Shown here: positions 22,498 to 33,699 of the stretch, in pieces
Layout: each line of letters starts with the position of its first letter
Position numbering within the stretch: position 1 is the first letter of the stretch
DNA from: Lithobates sylvaticus
Lineage: Eukaryota; Chordata; Amphibia; Anura; Ranidae
DNA: 64,000 bases
Direction: 5' to 3'
NCBI GenBank assembly: GCA_028564925.1
Contig: CM053027.1
Span: 240,350,715 to 240,414,714, forward strand
Notes under the pieces: model-generated
What the model was told of the DNA's origin: nothing
The model's database searches: none
Seen by the model: the letters and a program-made list of their open reading frames with translations, nothing else
Program-made: the position numbers and the translations under genes

Positions 22498-22712
22498 TAG
22501 GGATGAGCTCAGGCGTGTTCGCATGGTCCAAGTGCAGAGCACGCCAGGAAGTCGGCACAGTGCTGCGCTAATCACAGGCAGTGAGACATTGCCCGATCTC
22601 TGCAGCCGTGCATCGGGATAATGTCTCACTGCCTGTGATTAGCGCAGTGCTGCGCCGATTTCCTGGCGGGCGCTGCACGTGGACCATGCAAACACGCCTG
22701 AGCTCATCCTTA
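22498..22712. mobile_element. Foldback MITE (TAGGGATGAGC ends), copy 2
   Basis: TAGGGATGAGCTCAGGCGTG pairs with CACGCCTGAGCTCATCCTTA. The inner arms share GCTAATCACAGGCAGTGAGA with copy 1 at 20455. Confidence 0.8.
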
Positions 22713-23066
22713 AAGAGGTGTGCCCCTTAAAAAAATGTTTTAAAAGTCAGCAGCTACAAATACTGCAGCTACTGACTTTTAAGAATCGGACACTTACCTG
22801 TCCCAGGGTCCAGCGATGCTGGGGAATGAAGCCCCCCCACGTTCCCCGCTCCGCTCGCGGCGCCGGCATCCTTAGTGTGGTCCACAGCCGGGCACCCACT
22901 GCGCATGCGCGAGCGGCGCCGCACGCCGTGATACGCCGCGCAGTCATCTGGGACCTGTCACGTGTCCCAGATGACTGACCGCCGAGGGGAAGTGACGTTT
23001 TTAGCCCGGGCTATAGAAGAGGCAGATTTCGTGGGACCACTTAGCAACAGGGAGAAATAGGTAAGT
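22713..23066. repeat. TTAAAG-type dispersed repeat cut by L1
   Basis: It starts TTAAAGAGGTGTGCC and carries the GTCAGCAGCTAC hairpin and CGGACACTTACCTGTCC seen at 19047. It ends at AGGTAAGTGAA, where the L1 5' end begins. Probably a TTAA-class MITE. Confidence 0.55.
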
Positions 23067-23314
23067 GAATTTTTTTTTGGGGCGTGGCCAGGCAGCGGAT
23101 GTAGCCGGTCACACTTTTAGTCAGCTCCGCCGAAACTCCTCAAAAATCCTGGGAAACATCACCCATTTCACCCCCGAAACTCCTCTAAAAAGGACATTTC
23201 ACAGGAGACCGGAGAGCATACAGACCTGCTGGGACCGTCATAACCCTCCGACGAGCCAGATGTCCACCGTTAAAAGACACAATCCGCCCCGCTCGGCGGG
23301 CCTCATGGGCCAAA

Positions 23315-24340
23315 ATGGCGCCAACGCACTCTGCAAAAGCGCTCCACAAGGAGGCAGCTGAAAAGCTGTTCTCCATGCCGCTGGTGACGGAACAGGCTGC
23401 CCCTTACAACGCCGCTGGAGACTCATCTGGCGGTGCATCTGAAACAGATGACACAGTGCCGCTGGAGGAAAACGGAGCTTCATTCAACTGGGACACAGTG
23501 AGTACCCCTAAAGAAGCCACTACTAGGCCGCAGGGCCCAGCTAGCCCAGACACAGCAGGTGAACCTACGCTGAGAGACATTTTCACAGCAGTAACCTCAT
23601 GTAACACATCTATTGCAGCCCTCACGGATGAAATCAAAGGGGTTAAGACTGAAATCACTTTCCTGCGCCAGGATGCACAAAAGCTAAGGGAGAGGGCCTC
23701 TGCATTAGAGGGGAGGGTGAGCTCCATAGAGGACGACATGGCACCAATGCAGCATGACCTTACATATAATAACCACCTTGTGACACAGCATGCCGCACGT
23801 TTAGACGACATGGAAAACAGAATGAGGAGGAACAATGTAAGAGCCATAGGAATCCCAGAACGTACGGAAGGCAAGAACCCGGTAGAGTTCATAGAAAGCT
23901 GGCTGGCCAATGCATTTGGAAGGGGAGCATTCTCCCCCATGTTCTCGGTGGAGCGAGCACACCGGGTTCCAGCTAGGCCTCCCCCACCTGGAGCCCCACT
24001 GCGGCCTTTCCTGTTTAAGCTCCTCAATTATAAGGACAGGGATGCGATACTACACAACGCAAGAATAAAGCCTGCGGCCCTCAAGATGGAAAATGCTAAA
24101 GTGTCCCTTTTCCCGGATTTCTCTGCTGAACTACAGAAGAAAAGAGCAAAATTCAATGACGTGAAACGCCGACTCAGAGACCTTGATTTAAAATATGCAA
24201 TGCTATACCCGGCACGTCTTCGCGTGGAAGTACTGGGGTCGGTGCAATTTTTTGATACTCCTGCAGCAGCCATGCAATGGCTTGACCGTGAAGAGCAGTC
24301 CATCCGTGCAGATCACAGCAGGCGCCCTGCCCCGCGCTGA
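23315..24340 (+). CDS. L1 ORF1 protein (341 aa, intact)
   Basis: ORF1p binds L1 RNA as a trimer and acts as a chaperone in the ribonucleoprotein. Residues about 80-165 show heptads of a coiled coil (EIKGVKTEITFLRQ, then DDMENRMRRNN). An RRM follows (NVRAIGIPERTEG, then FSVERAHRVP at about 220), and then the C-terminal domain (RDAILHNAR, LFPDFSAELQKKR, YPARLRVE). Length and layout match vertebrate L1-type ORF1. The ATG at 23315 is the first in frame and lies soon after the 5' UTR; an in-frame stop ends it at 24340. Confidence 0.88.
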   Translation: MAPTHSAKALHKEAAEKLFSMPLVTEQAAPYNAAGDSSGGASETDDTVPLEENGASFNWDTVSTPKEATTRPQGPASPDTAGEPTLRDIFTAVTSCNTSIAALTDEIKGVKTEITFLRQDAQKLRERASALEGRVSSIEDDMAPMQHDLTYNNHLVTQHAARLDDMENRMRRNNVRAIGIPERTEGKNPVEFIESWLANAFGRGAFSPMFSVERAHRVPARPPPPGAPLRPFLFKLLNYKDRDAILHNARIKPAALKMENAKVSLFPDFSAELQKKRAKFNDVKRRLRDLDLKYAMLYPARLRVEVLGSVQFFDTPAAAMQWLDREEQSIRADHSRRPAPR

Positions 24341-24892
24341 AATATCTCACCTAGGATCTTCTTAAGAAAGAATGTTTCATTGATTTAGTTGTTTCCCCAG
24401 TTCACCTTGGCAAGGTGGAGCAGGCTACCTACCCACCTGCTTGTTGTAAACTTACCGAAGAACTACGGCTGTGGTTCTCGCTGCTGAGAAGTTGAGACAC
24501 TAACGTGCACTTCCACTGTGACCCCCCAGGATGGTCAGTGCAAGGCATCCATATTTAATGTGGAAGACCCACAAGGCCCTGTTGGCCTGTTGTTTTGCGA
24601 TTTTCCTTTCCCCTTCATTTTTTTTTCTCTTTTTTGCTTCCTTGCATTTTTTGATACAGAATGTGGACCGTGACCGCCTCCATGTTTTACCAACTCGCCA
24701 CGTCATACACCTCACACTGTGGTATGTCTCTCAGGACTTTTTTTGGTTCTTGCAGAAACCCCTGCAATCCGTAAAACCTTTTAAAGCAAGGTGCTACAAA
24801 TGGGTACTGCAGGTAAATGTACGAGTGTTCTCGTGCATCACATGTGTTGCTTGTGTAAAACTTCTCCTCCCTAATATTGTTCAAGCCTACCA

Positions 24893-25645
24893 ATGTCTGG
24901 GATAACAAGATGTATGACGTGGAATGTTAGGGGGTTGAATAACCCTGTTAAGCGCTTGGCTGTACTTCGTATGGTTAAGCGCTTGAATGCTGATATTATA
25001 TGTCTACAGGAGACTCATCTCCCCCCGTCGTCCACCCCGTTGATAGCTCCAAAACAATATTGTCCGCAGTATCACGCCACATACTCGGTGTACTCGAGGG
25101 GAGTGAGTCTGCTGTTCAAAAGGGGTACTCAATTTTCTCCCATAGATGTTAAGATAGACCCAGAAGGTCGTTATATTTTTATTTTATGCTCCCTCTCAGG
25201 GACTAAATGTATTATTGCAGGGTTATACATTCCTCCTCCATTTTCGGCACATACGCTTACAATGCTAGCAGATTATATGTCACGATACCCAGGGATACCG
25301 CTGTTGGCAGTGGGAGACTTCAACAACTATATAGACCTGAGCATAGATAAACTGAGGGCCAGAGGGGGGGATGAAGCCCAACCCCAATGCCGCACCACAC
25401 CGTTTGCCCGTCTACTAATGGAACTGGGTCTCACAGATGTATGGAGGATGCATAACCCTGATGCTAAAGTGTACTCTTGTCAGTCAGCCTCAGTAGGGGG
25501 TTTGTCACGTATCGATATGGGTCTAGGGAATGAACACATGTTACCTCTAATCGCCTCCGCACAATATCATGCTAGACAGGTGTCAGACCACTCACCCCTA
25601 ACCATTGACATTCGTTTGGGAGCGGTCCGAGGCAAAACCATGTGA
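24893..25645 (+). pseudogene. L1 ORF2, endonuclease domain
   Basis: This 250-codon frame is an apurinic-type endonuclease (EEP fold): TWNVRGLNNPVKR near the start, LQETHLPP with the catalytic Glu, LLAVGDFNN, SRIDMGLGNE and the closing SDHSPLTIDI. All main catalytic motifs are present. In a working L1 this frame continues into reverse transcriptase; here it stops at 25645 and the rest of ORF2 lies in other frames, so the element is not autonomous as sequenced. Confidence 0.88.
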
Positions 25646-25663
25646 AAACTCAATCCATTCTGG

Positions 25664-26372
25664 ATGTCACTTTTGCCTGTATCGGATCCTATATGTCTCC
25701 ACCTAAGGACCTTTTTTGAACACAACTTGGACTCTGCTGAACTGTCCGTGGTTTGGGAGGCAGCTAAGGCCTTTCTCCGGGGTCAGTTCATCAGAGAAAT
25801 CTCTCATATCAAAACCAAAACTAAGGAATGGGAAAACCTTGTACTGACAGAGGCCCAGAAGGCAGAAGCACTTCTAAAAGGATATGGCTCTCAGCACAAT
25901 CTATGTTAAAGAGTGTATCACTGCAGATCGCAGAGAATAAACGTTTTTTTTTGAAGCAGGCACAATTTGAGGAGGGGGAAAACACGGGCCACATGCTCGC
26001 CCTACTGGCCAAATCACAACAACCACAGTCACACATTGTAGCGATAATGGACTCTCAGGGATCTACATGTCACTCCACACTTGAAATCATGCAGGCTTTT
26101 AGGGAATTTTTCCAGGGGGTATATACATCTAAAGTACACCCATCGGTAGAGGACATTCATTCTTTCCTAGATAAGTACCCCATAGCCAAACCGTCCACCA
26201 CAGACGCCAACCTATTAAATGCCCCATTGACGGAAGAAGACCTCTTATAGGCCCTAGCGAGTACACAAAATAGGAAAGCGCCCGGATCTGATGGACTCCC
26301 TTCAGTAGTGTTTACAAACGGTACTCCGCACAGCTACTCCCAATCCTCCTTAAAGTTTATAACGAGGCGTTT
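25664..26372 (+). pseudogene. L1 ORF2, broken linker between EN and RT
   Basis: Two short frames (25664-25909, then 25828-26250) give the typical linker of L1 ORF2, including FEEGENTGHMLALLAKSQQ and FREFFQGVYTSKVHPS. The frame changes and there is a stop before the reverse transcriptase frame, so at least three breaks lie between 25643 and 26373. Confidence 0.75.
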
Positions 26373-28664
26373 GTGACTGGACAACTTCCCGCCTCTATGA
26401 GAGAGGCGTTGATAGTGGTCCTCCTGAAGCCGGGGAAGGATGCATCTTCCCTGGATTCATACAGACCTATCTCGTTACTTACATTCGATGTCAAGCTGCT
26501 GGCCAGAGTTTTGGCTAACAGACTGGCAAAATGTATACAATCAGTGATTCATAGGGACCAATCTGGATTTATACCGACCAGATCAACTGCTCTAAATCTA
26601 CGCAGATTGTTTCTCAATATGCAGATCCCCATTGACAACCCTGGAAATAGAGCCATTCTCTCCTTAGACGCTGCCAAAGCATTTGACAGCGTCGAATGGG
26701 CATATCTTTGGGAGACACTAACTAGATTTGGAGTGGGCCCTGCCTTCCTGAAATGGGTTCAATTACTATACAACACCCCTTTAGCTAGGATGAGAATCAA
26801 TGGAGAAGTATCCGAACCCTTTAGACTCTTCAGAGGCACGCGGCAAGGGTGCCCTTTGTCACCCTTGCTGTTTGCCTTGGCATTGGAACCTCTGGCTATC
26901 CACGTCAGAGCTGCACATGACATAGTAGGTTTTCGCCGAGGTCTTAGACAAGATGTAATCTCCCTATATGCAGATGATACCTTAATTTACCTCGGGGATA
27001 CAGATAACTCACTAGGGAATGTAATGCATTTAATAGCCCAATTTGGAGAGCTGTCGGGATTTAGCATCAATTGGAATAAATCAGTGATATTGCCATTGGA
27101 CCCCCTAACCAGACCTCTGCCAATCTGCGCAAAGGACATACTTATAGTGAAGGAATTTAGGTATCTTGGCATACAAGTGTCGCCGGACCCATCGTGTTAC
27201 CTAACCCTGAATCTGACCCCTCTACTTAATAAATTTAGGCTGAAATGCACATCATGGGTGAAACTACCACTATCTGTCACGGGACGTGCAAACTTGATCA
27301 AAATGGTATGGGCCCCACAATTATTGTATGTATTCCACAATGCCCCAGTGTGGATTCCACACAAATGTTTCACCCTCATTGACTCTCAGTTTAGAGAATT
27401 GATCTGGGGGAAAAAGTCGGCGAGGATTAGTTTGCATTCTCTGCAACTAGCAAAAGATCAGGGAGGACTTGCAGTTCCTCACGCCAGATCATACTATGTA
27501 GCATCCCAGATTCAGCACCTAGGTAACTGGGGGAATCTGGAGACAGACGACCCCATTAGACTGGTGCTGTTCCCCGATGGCTCTGCATTACCAGCAATAT
27601 CGCATTTAGAGGCAGGTCTCACTCACCTGCCACAGGCGCTCCCCACAGTGGTGTTACTGAACACTCTGTGGAAATACATCAGAACTCTTATGAAAATTAG
27701 GGGGGTATGCTCCTTTACCCCAATCTGGAGAAACAAATATTTCAAGGAATTGTATAAGCTAGTAAACTTCCAACAATGGGAAAAAATGGGGATATTGTAC
27801 ATTCCTCAGTTGTTCAGTGGTACGGTGTTCAAGTCTTTCACAAATCTTCAGGAAGAATTCGCAATACCTAGGACCCAATTTTACCAATACCTGCAGCTCA
27901 GACACGCGGTGAACAGTGAGCTCAGACTATCCTCTCTCTCAACGGTATCACACCCTTTGATGTCGGATGTGGTGCTGTCGAAAGACAGGAAGGGTATGAT
28001 TTCCAGGATATATGCCAAACTCATCCAAAGATCACATGATGCTACCACATTACCCTGTAGAAAAGGCTGGGAAAAGGACCTGGGGCCTATAGACGGTGAA
28101 CAATGGGAACTTTGCCTGACATCTGCACCTTTGGTCTCAGTATCAATGTCACATAGATTGTCACATCTCCTCCTGCTACACAGGGTATACAGAACCCCAT
28201 CTAGATTACATAGGTGGGGTGTCCGTGACTCCCCTCTATGCCCTAAATGCAACAGAGAAACTGGGGACTTGTTACATATGATGTGGAAATGCCCGAAGTT
28301 GTTCAGGTACTGGCAATATGTTTTGGCAACTATATCCCAAGTGTTTCAGATACCAGTTCTATGCGACCCACTGGTTTGCCTCCTTGGTGCTCTGGAGATA
28401 CCCTCACTCTCGCCGAATGGGCACACTGCAATCTTACGCCTCCTGTACCTAGCTAGAAAGGCGATTGCGAGGTTCTGGATAACTCCCAGAGTACCAACGG
28501 GGAAGGGTTGGGTGGAAATGGTGAACAATATGTTAATAAGAGAAAAACTTACCTACCAACATAGGAATGTCCAAGGGAAATTTTATGCACTATGGCAACC
28601 GTGGTTAGATACCCCTGGACTAGCCCCAACCCAACTGATCAGAGACAGACTACTTCAGATGTAG
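26373..28664 (+). pseudogene. L1 ORF2, reverse transcriptase and C-terminal domain
   Basis: A 763-codon frame contains the reverse transcriptase blocks in order: YRPISLLTFDVKLLARVLA, DQSGFIPTRST, LSLDAAKAFDSVEW, RGTRQGCPLSPLLFALALE, and the catalytic YADD at residues 199-202. After the thumb region there is a CCHC-type knuckle (CPKCNRETGDLLHMMWKC, about residues 623-640). The frame is open throughout and the active-site residues look intact. It lacks its natural start because ORF2 is broken upstream. The sequence fits the L1/Tx1 group common in amphibians. Confidence 0.88.
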
Positions 28665-29196
28665 CCTATTAAACAGGGTAAATATGATGACAGCTACTAC
28701 ACCCGGGAAATACAGGAATATGTTGATGGTGGTGAGGCATGGCGCGTACGAACTATTGGTCACTGGACTATAAAGAGTGAAAGGGAGCTGCGGTTGTTTT
28801 TGTTTCTTTTATTTTTTTTTTTTTCTCTCTTTTGTTTTTTTCTTTTCATTTTAATTTCCTGAATTTGAAATTTGAAAGCCATTCGGGAATACTTGGTTTA
28901 AATGGTTTACTGTATGGACATCAGTTGTTGGTGGTACGATCCATAATATTACCCAGGACTGCTGCTGCAATAGACTCTGCTTATGTGTTTAGACATATAG
29001 ATACCTTGTGGAGATTTTCCTTTTGTTACTAATGATTGTAGCATTATATCATGCAGTTTACAGTTATATTTGGTATCTACCATACCTTTGTGTCTATTTT
29101 TCTTTTTATGATTGTAACCACCTAAATGTATCAATGTTTGTCTTTGTTCAATAAAAACCTTTTCTGATTTAAAAAAAAAAAGATGAAATTTAAAAA
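28665..29196 (+). other. L1 3' UTR and poly(A) tail
   Basis: No coding sequence. A pyrimidine-rich run lies at 28797-28850, the poly(A) signal AATAAA at 29151 and an A-run at 29170-29181. The short GATGAAATTTAAAAAAA after it may be target-site or TTAA-element sequence. Confidence 0.7.
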
Positions 29197-29867
29197 AACC
29201 ACTTGCCGACCAGCCGCCGTCACTATACTGTGGCAGGTCAGCACGATCCTGCGAACCGCCGTAGCTACACATCAGTCCCTTTAAGCGGGATAACTCATGA
29301 GATTATGAGTTCCTACGAGCTGGAAACCACGATCTGTCATCTCCTATAGTCAGTCACAGTTAAAACACACACATGGGGAACACAGTTAACCCTTTGATCG
29401 CCCCCTAGTGTTAACCCCTTCCCTGCCAGTGACATTTATACAGTAATCAGTGCATTTTTAAAGCACTGATCTCTTAATAATTGTCAATCAACCCAAAAAT
29501 GTGTCAAAAGTGTCCGATGTGTCCGCCATATGGTCGCAGTCTCGATAAAAATCACAGATCGCCGCCATTAGTAGTAAAAAAAAAATAATAATAATAAAAA
29601 TGCCATAAATCTATCCCCTATTTTGTAGATGCTATAACTTTTGCGCAAACCAATCAATAAAAGCTTTTTGCGATTTTTATAACCAAAAATATGTAGAAAA
29701 ATATATATTGGCCTAAACTGATGAAGAAATTTAATTATTTTTTCTTTTTTTTTTAATTGGATGTGTTTTATAGCAGAAAGTAAAAAATATATTTTTTTTT
29801 AATTGTTGGCCTTTTTTTTTTTTATATAGCGCAAAAGAAAGCTCTATTTGTGGACAAAAAGGACATA

Positions 29868-30622
29868 GCGCATTTATCGGCGTATAACACGCACCCCAAG
29901 TTTAGGAGGGCATTTTAAGGAAAAAAAGTTTTAGGAGGGAAGTTTAGGGGAAAAAAAAAAGCTTACATTTAAGTGTCATTTGCAGCTTGCCCAGCGTCAT
30001 TGCAGCTTGCCCAGCGTCATTGCAGCTTGCCCAGCGTCATTGCAGCTTGCCCAGCGTCATTGCAGCCATGCCCAGCGTCATTGCAGCCATGCCCAGCGTC
30101 ATTGCAGCCATGCCCAGCTTCATTGCAGCCATGCCCAGCATCATTGCAGCCTTGCCCAGGGTCATTGCAGCCATGCCCAGCGACATTGTACCTTGCCAGC
30201 GTCATTGCAGCCATGCCCAGCGACATTTGAAGTCCGGTCCGTGTTTAAATTGCCCGCCGCCGAGACTCTCTGTCGCACGCGCCGCCGAAAAAGACCGAGG
30301 CGCGGCCGAAAAAGACCGAAGCGGCCCCGGAAAAGGCAGAGCCGACTGTTCAGCTCCGATCGCGGTCCCGCCTCCCTGCTGTTTCCGGAGCGAGCGCAGG
30401 GAGGCGGGACTCCGAGCAGAGCCGAACAGTCTGCTCGGTCTATTCCGGCGCGGCTTCGGGTTTTTTCGGCCGCAATTCGGTCTTTTTCGGCAGCGCTCGC
30501 TATTTTTCGGTGGCGCTTGCCATTTTTGAATTTTTTTTTGGGGTATCGGCGTATAACACCACCCACGACTTTCCCCCAAATTTTAGGGGGAAAAAGTGCG
30601 TGTTATACGCCGATAAATACGG
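29868..30622. mobile_element. TA-flanked element with tandem-repeat interior (copy 2)
   Basis: TA lies on both sides (29866-29867, 30623-30624), and the surrounding GGACA and CATTTTATTTGGGTAC join as in sister TTAA elements. The right end is CGTGTTATACGCCGATAAATACGG; the left outer bases have decayed. Relative to copy 1 (5152) it is inverted and has one GC-rich hairpin instead of three units. Confidence 0.8.
29980..30235. repeat. 20/21-bp minisatellite
   Basis: About twelve units of TGCAGCTTGCCCAGCGTCAT, changing to TGCAGCCATGCCCAGCGTCAT. This is the complement of the minisatellite in copy 1. Open frames with runs of HCSHAQR or PASLQPC here are repeat by-products. Confidence 0.9.
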
Positions 30623-30823
30623 TACATTTTATTTGGGTACAGCGTTGCATGACTGCGCAATAGTAACGTGGTGTCGTATCGCAAAAATGGCTTGGTCATG
30701 AAGGGGGTAAACCTTCCAGAGGGCAAGTGGTTAATAATAAACATAAAATACCTGCATTCGTTTTTTTTTTTTTTATAAATTCCCCCCTCAGAGCTTCCTT
30801 TCTCGAATTCATTATGATGGATT

Positions 30824-31210
30824 TTAAAGGGGTTGTAAACCCTCGTGTTAGGATGCATTAAGGTGAAAAAACACCTGGCAGTCACCGCCCCCCCCCCCCA
30901 TTTTATTTACCTGAGCCCCTTCATCTGTTCCTCGGGGACGTGCTGTCCCTCTCTCCACGGGCTCTTGGCTCTTGATTGGATAGATTGATAGCAGCACAGT
31001 CATTGGCTCCCGCTGCTGTCAATCAAATCCAATGCCGCGAGCGATGGGAGGGCGGGACCGAGTCCAGTATTCGTGTCTATGGACGCAAATGCTGGACTCG
31101 GGAGCGCGCCCGCAAGGTAACCCCCTCGGGAGATCGCTTTTCCTAGGGGGTTATCTGATTTTTTGGCTGCTTTACCCAGCTATACTCTAAAATGTAGTGT
31201 TTCTTTCTGT
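30824..31210. mobile_element. TTAAAGGGG-type MITE, cut by the gap
   Basis: TTAAAGGGGTTGTAAACCC at the left edge matches the TTAAAGGGGTTGTAAAGG end of the element at 43366. TTAA with an AGGG start resembles Kolobok (T2) ends in Xenopus. The right end is lost in the N run. Confidence 0.55.
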
Positions 31211-31710
31211 NNNNNNNNNNNNNNNNNNNNNNNNNNNNNNNNNNNNNNNNNNNNNNNNNNNNNNNNNNNNNNNNNNNNNNNNNNNNNNNNNNNNNNNNNN
31301 NNNNNNNNNNNNNNNNNNNNNNNNNNNNNNNNNNNNNNNNNNNNNNNNNNNNNNNNNNNNNNNNNNNNNNNNNNNNNNNNNNNNNNNNNNNNNNNNNNNN
31401 NNNNNNNNNNNNNNNNNNNNNNNNNNNNNNNNNNNNNNNNNNNNNNNNNNNNNNNNNNNNNNNNNNNNNNNNNNNNNNNNNNNNNNNNNNNNNNNNNNNN
31501 NNNNNNNNNNNNNNNNNNNNNNNNNNNNNNNNNNNNNNNNNNNNNNNNNNNNNNNNNNNNNNNNNNNNNNNNNNNNNNNNNNNNNNNNNNNNNNNNNNNN
31601 NNNNNNNNNNNNNNNNNNNNNNNNNNNNNNNNNNNNNNNNNNNNNNNNNNNNNNNNNNNNNNNNNNNNNNNNNNNNNNNNNNNNNNNNNNNNNNNNNNNN
31701 NNNNNNNNNN
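31211..31710. other. Assembly gap, 500 N
   Basis: Exactly 500 N, the same length as the other two gaps, so a placeholder of unknown true size. Open frames crossing it are meaningless. Confidence 0.99.
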
Positions 31711-31869
31711 ACCCTGGGAACCCCTGGACATTCACCAACAAGCCAAGAGGAGGTAACTGGTAAGCCCAAAAGTCAAGGCCACCCCTCTGTGGGTTATGGC
31801 CGCTACATATACACATATATATTCACATGTGTTTGAGCTTCTGTTTGGGGTGCACACCCTAATGAAATA

Positions 31870-32204
31870 GGCTGCGCACACCTATGGGGGACTTTATCAA
31901 ATGCTTTTGCAAAATCCAGATATACCAAATCCACAGGCCAACCTTTATCTGGATGGCAGCTCACTTCTTCATAGAATGTTAACAGATTGGTTTGGCAAGA
32001 ATGACCTTTTGTGAACCCATGCTGATTACTACTAATGATACTGTTTTCATCAGCAAATTCTTGGATATAGTCCCTTATCATCCCCTCCAATTGTTCACAT
32101 ACTATCGATGTTAGACTTACAGGCGTGTAGTGTCCAGGAATGTATCTCTGCCCTCTTTTGAATATTGATACCACGTGGGCTTTTAGCCAATCAGCTGGTA
32201 CCAT
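31870..32204 (-). pseudogene. CR1/L2-type LINE reverse transcriptase fragment
   Basis: The minus strand encodes VPADWLKAHVVSIFKRG, YTPVSLTSIVCEQLEGMI, SSNQHGFTKGHSCQTNLL and VDLVYLDFAKAFDKVPHR. This is the first half of a non-LTR reverse transcriptase with the PVSLTS and DFAKAFD signatures of the CR1/L2/Rex group, distinct from the L1s here. It stops just after the first catalytic Asp motif, and both sides are truncated. Confidence 0.8.
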
Positions 32205-32475
32205 TTCTAAGACTGCTTGTGATTGTCAACATCTTTAAATAAAGCCCTTTTTGGGGCACCAAAGTATAATCAAACAGTCTATAAAACTGAATTCACTCAT
32301 TTGCATTCCTTTGCAGTACATAAAAACATGTCACTTTGCGTGGTAGCATATGTTGCAGTAAGGCTGTCCACTCCTTATAAACTGTCTGTCAATTAACAAC
32401 AGTGATTCAAAAAAGCATAAATACAGTCATGCTCAAAAGTTTGCATACCCTGGCAGAAATTGTGAAATTTTGGCA

Positions 32476-33539
32476 TTAACCAGTTCAATACCCGCCCACA
32501 GTCATATGACGCCCACAAGGTGGATCTACCATCCTGGGTGGGCGTCATATGACGTCCTCGGATTCCCGGCCGCCTGGGGGGCGCGCGCGCGCACGCGCCG
32601 CCGGCGGCGGGGGCGCGCGCGCGCACGCGCCGCCGGCGGCGCGCGCGCGCGCCCGCGGCATCGCTCAGGACCCGGTGCGAGTGCCCGGCGGCCGCAATGT
32701 CCGCCGGGCACCCGCGATTGCCCGTTAAAAACAACGGGACCGGGCGGGAGCGTGGAGCTGTGTGTGTAAACACACAGCTCCACGTCCTGTCAGCGGGGAG
32801 GAGACCGATCATGTGATCCCAGTACAGAGGATCACATGATCGGTCTCCTCCCCTTAAGTCCCCTCCCCCTACAGTTAGAATCACTCCTATTAGGGACACA
32901 CATTAACCCCTCCAGCGCCCTCTAGTGTTAACCCCTTCCCTGACAGTCACATTTACACAGTAATCATTGCAATTTTATAGCAACGATCGCTGTGTAAATG
33001 TGAATGGTTCCAAAAATGTGTCAAAAGTGTCCGAAGTGTCCGCCGCAATGTCGCAGTCACGAAAAAAAAATCGCAAATCGCCGCCATTACTAGTAAAAAA
33101 AAAAAAGAAAAAAAATTCAATAAATCTATCCCCTATTTTGTAGACGCTATAACTTTTGCGCAAACCGATCAATATACGCTTATTGCGATTTTTTTTTACC
33201 AAAAATATGTAGAAGAATACGTATCGGACTAAACTGAGGAAAAAAATTGTTTTTTTTTTAAAAAAATGGGATATTTATTATAGCAAAAAGTAAAAAATAT
33301 TGTGTTTTTTTTTCAAAATTGTCGCTCTTCTTTTGTTTATAGCGCAAAAAATAAAAACCGCAGGGGCGATCAAATACCACCAAAAGAAAGCTCTATTTGT
33401 GGGAAAAAAAGGACGTCAATTTTGTTTGGGTGTAACGTCGCACGACCGCGCAATTGTTAGTTAAAGCGACGCAGTGCCGAATCGCAAAAAGTGCTCTGGT
33501 AAGGAAGGGTGTTTAAAAGCCCTGTATTGAAGCGGTTAA
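32476..33539. mobile_element. TTAA-flanked element inside the old Tc1
   Basis: TTAACCAGTTCAATACCCGCC on the left and TATTGAAGCGGTTAA on the right, with TTAA at 32476-32479 and 33536-33539. Removing it restores GGCATTAAAATTAAAAAT of the Tc1 end. The full family set of blocks is present, including TAGACGCTATAACTTTTGCG and AAAGAAAGCTCTATTTG. Confidence 0.8.
32578..32665. repeat. Alternating CG/CA tract with duplicated GCCGCCGGCGGC
   Basis: Runs of GCGCGCGCGC and CACGCGCCGCCGGCGGCG occur twice in about 80 bp, almost entirely G and C with many CpG. It can fold into strong hairpins and is prone to Z-DNA. It is part of the TTAA element's first section, not a gene-associated CpG island. Confidence 0.8.
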
Positions 33540-33699
33540 AATTAAAAATATGACTGATCATGCCAAAAAATTTTTTTTTTTATTTAAGGATAGTAATCAC
33601 ATGAAGCCATTTATTATCAGATAGTTTTTTGGATCCTTTTTAAATCATAATAATAACAGAAATCAACCAAATGGCCCTGATCAAAAGGTTACATACCCT

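Larger units (their letters stand above)
23078..29182 (+). mobile_element. Nearly full-length L1 retrotransposon
   Basis: The order is complete: a 5' UTR of about 240 bp starting GGGGCGTGGCC, ORF1, about 550 bp between ORFs, ORF2, a 3' UTR of about 500 bp, AATAAA at 29151 and an A-run ending near 29182. It is the youngest-looking L1 of the window. ORF1 is open, but ORF2 is broken in its middle third. A clear target duplication was not found. Confidence 0.9.
29197..30734. mobile_element. TTAA-flanked element carrying a TA element
   Basis: The left end CCACTTGCCGACCAGCC follows a TTTAAAAAA run and the right end GCAAGTGGTTAA closes at 30734. The body carries the family blocks GTTAACCCCTTCC and CCCTATTTTGTAGATGCTATAAC, and the AAAGCTCTATTTGTGG block is split from its continuation by the TA element at 29868-30622. 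Confidence 0.75.

Noticed and set aside
29973-30663. Open frames with HCSHAQR and PASLQPC repeats, up to 227 codons
   Set aside because: Periodicity equals the 20/21-bp minisatellite inside a MITE-like element. There is no start context and no relative outside the repeat.
31143-31816. Long open frames across N runs (also at 46946-47924 and 62859-63522)
   Set aside because: Most of their length is N translated as X.
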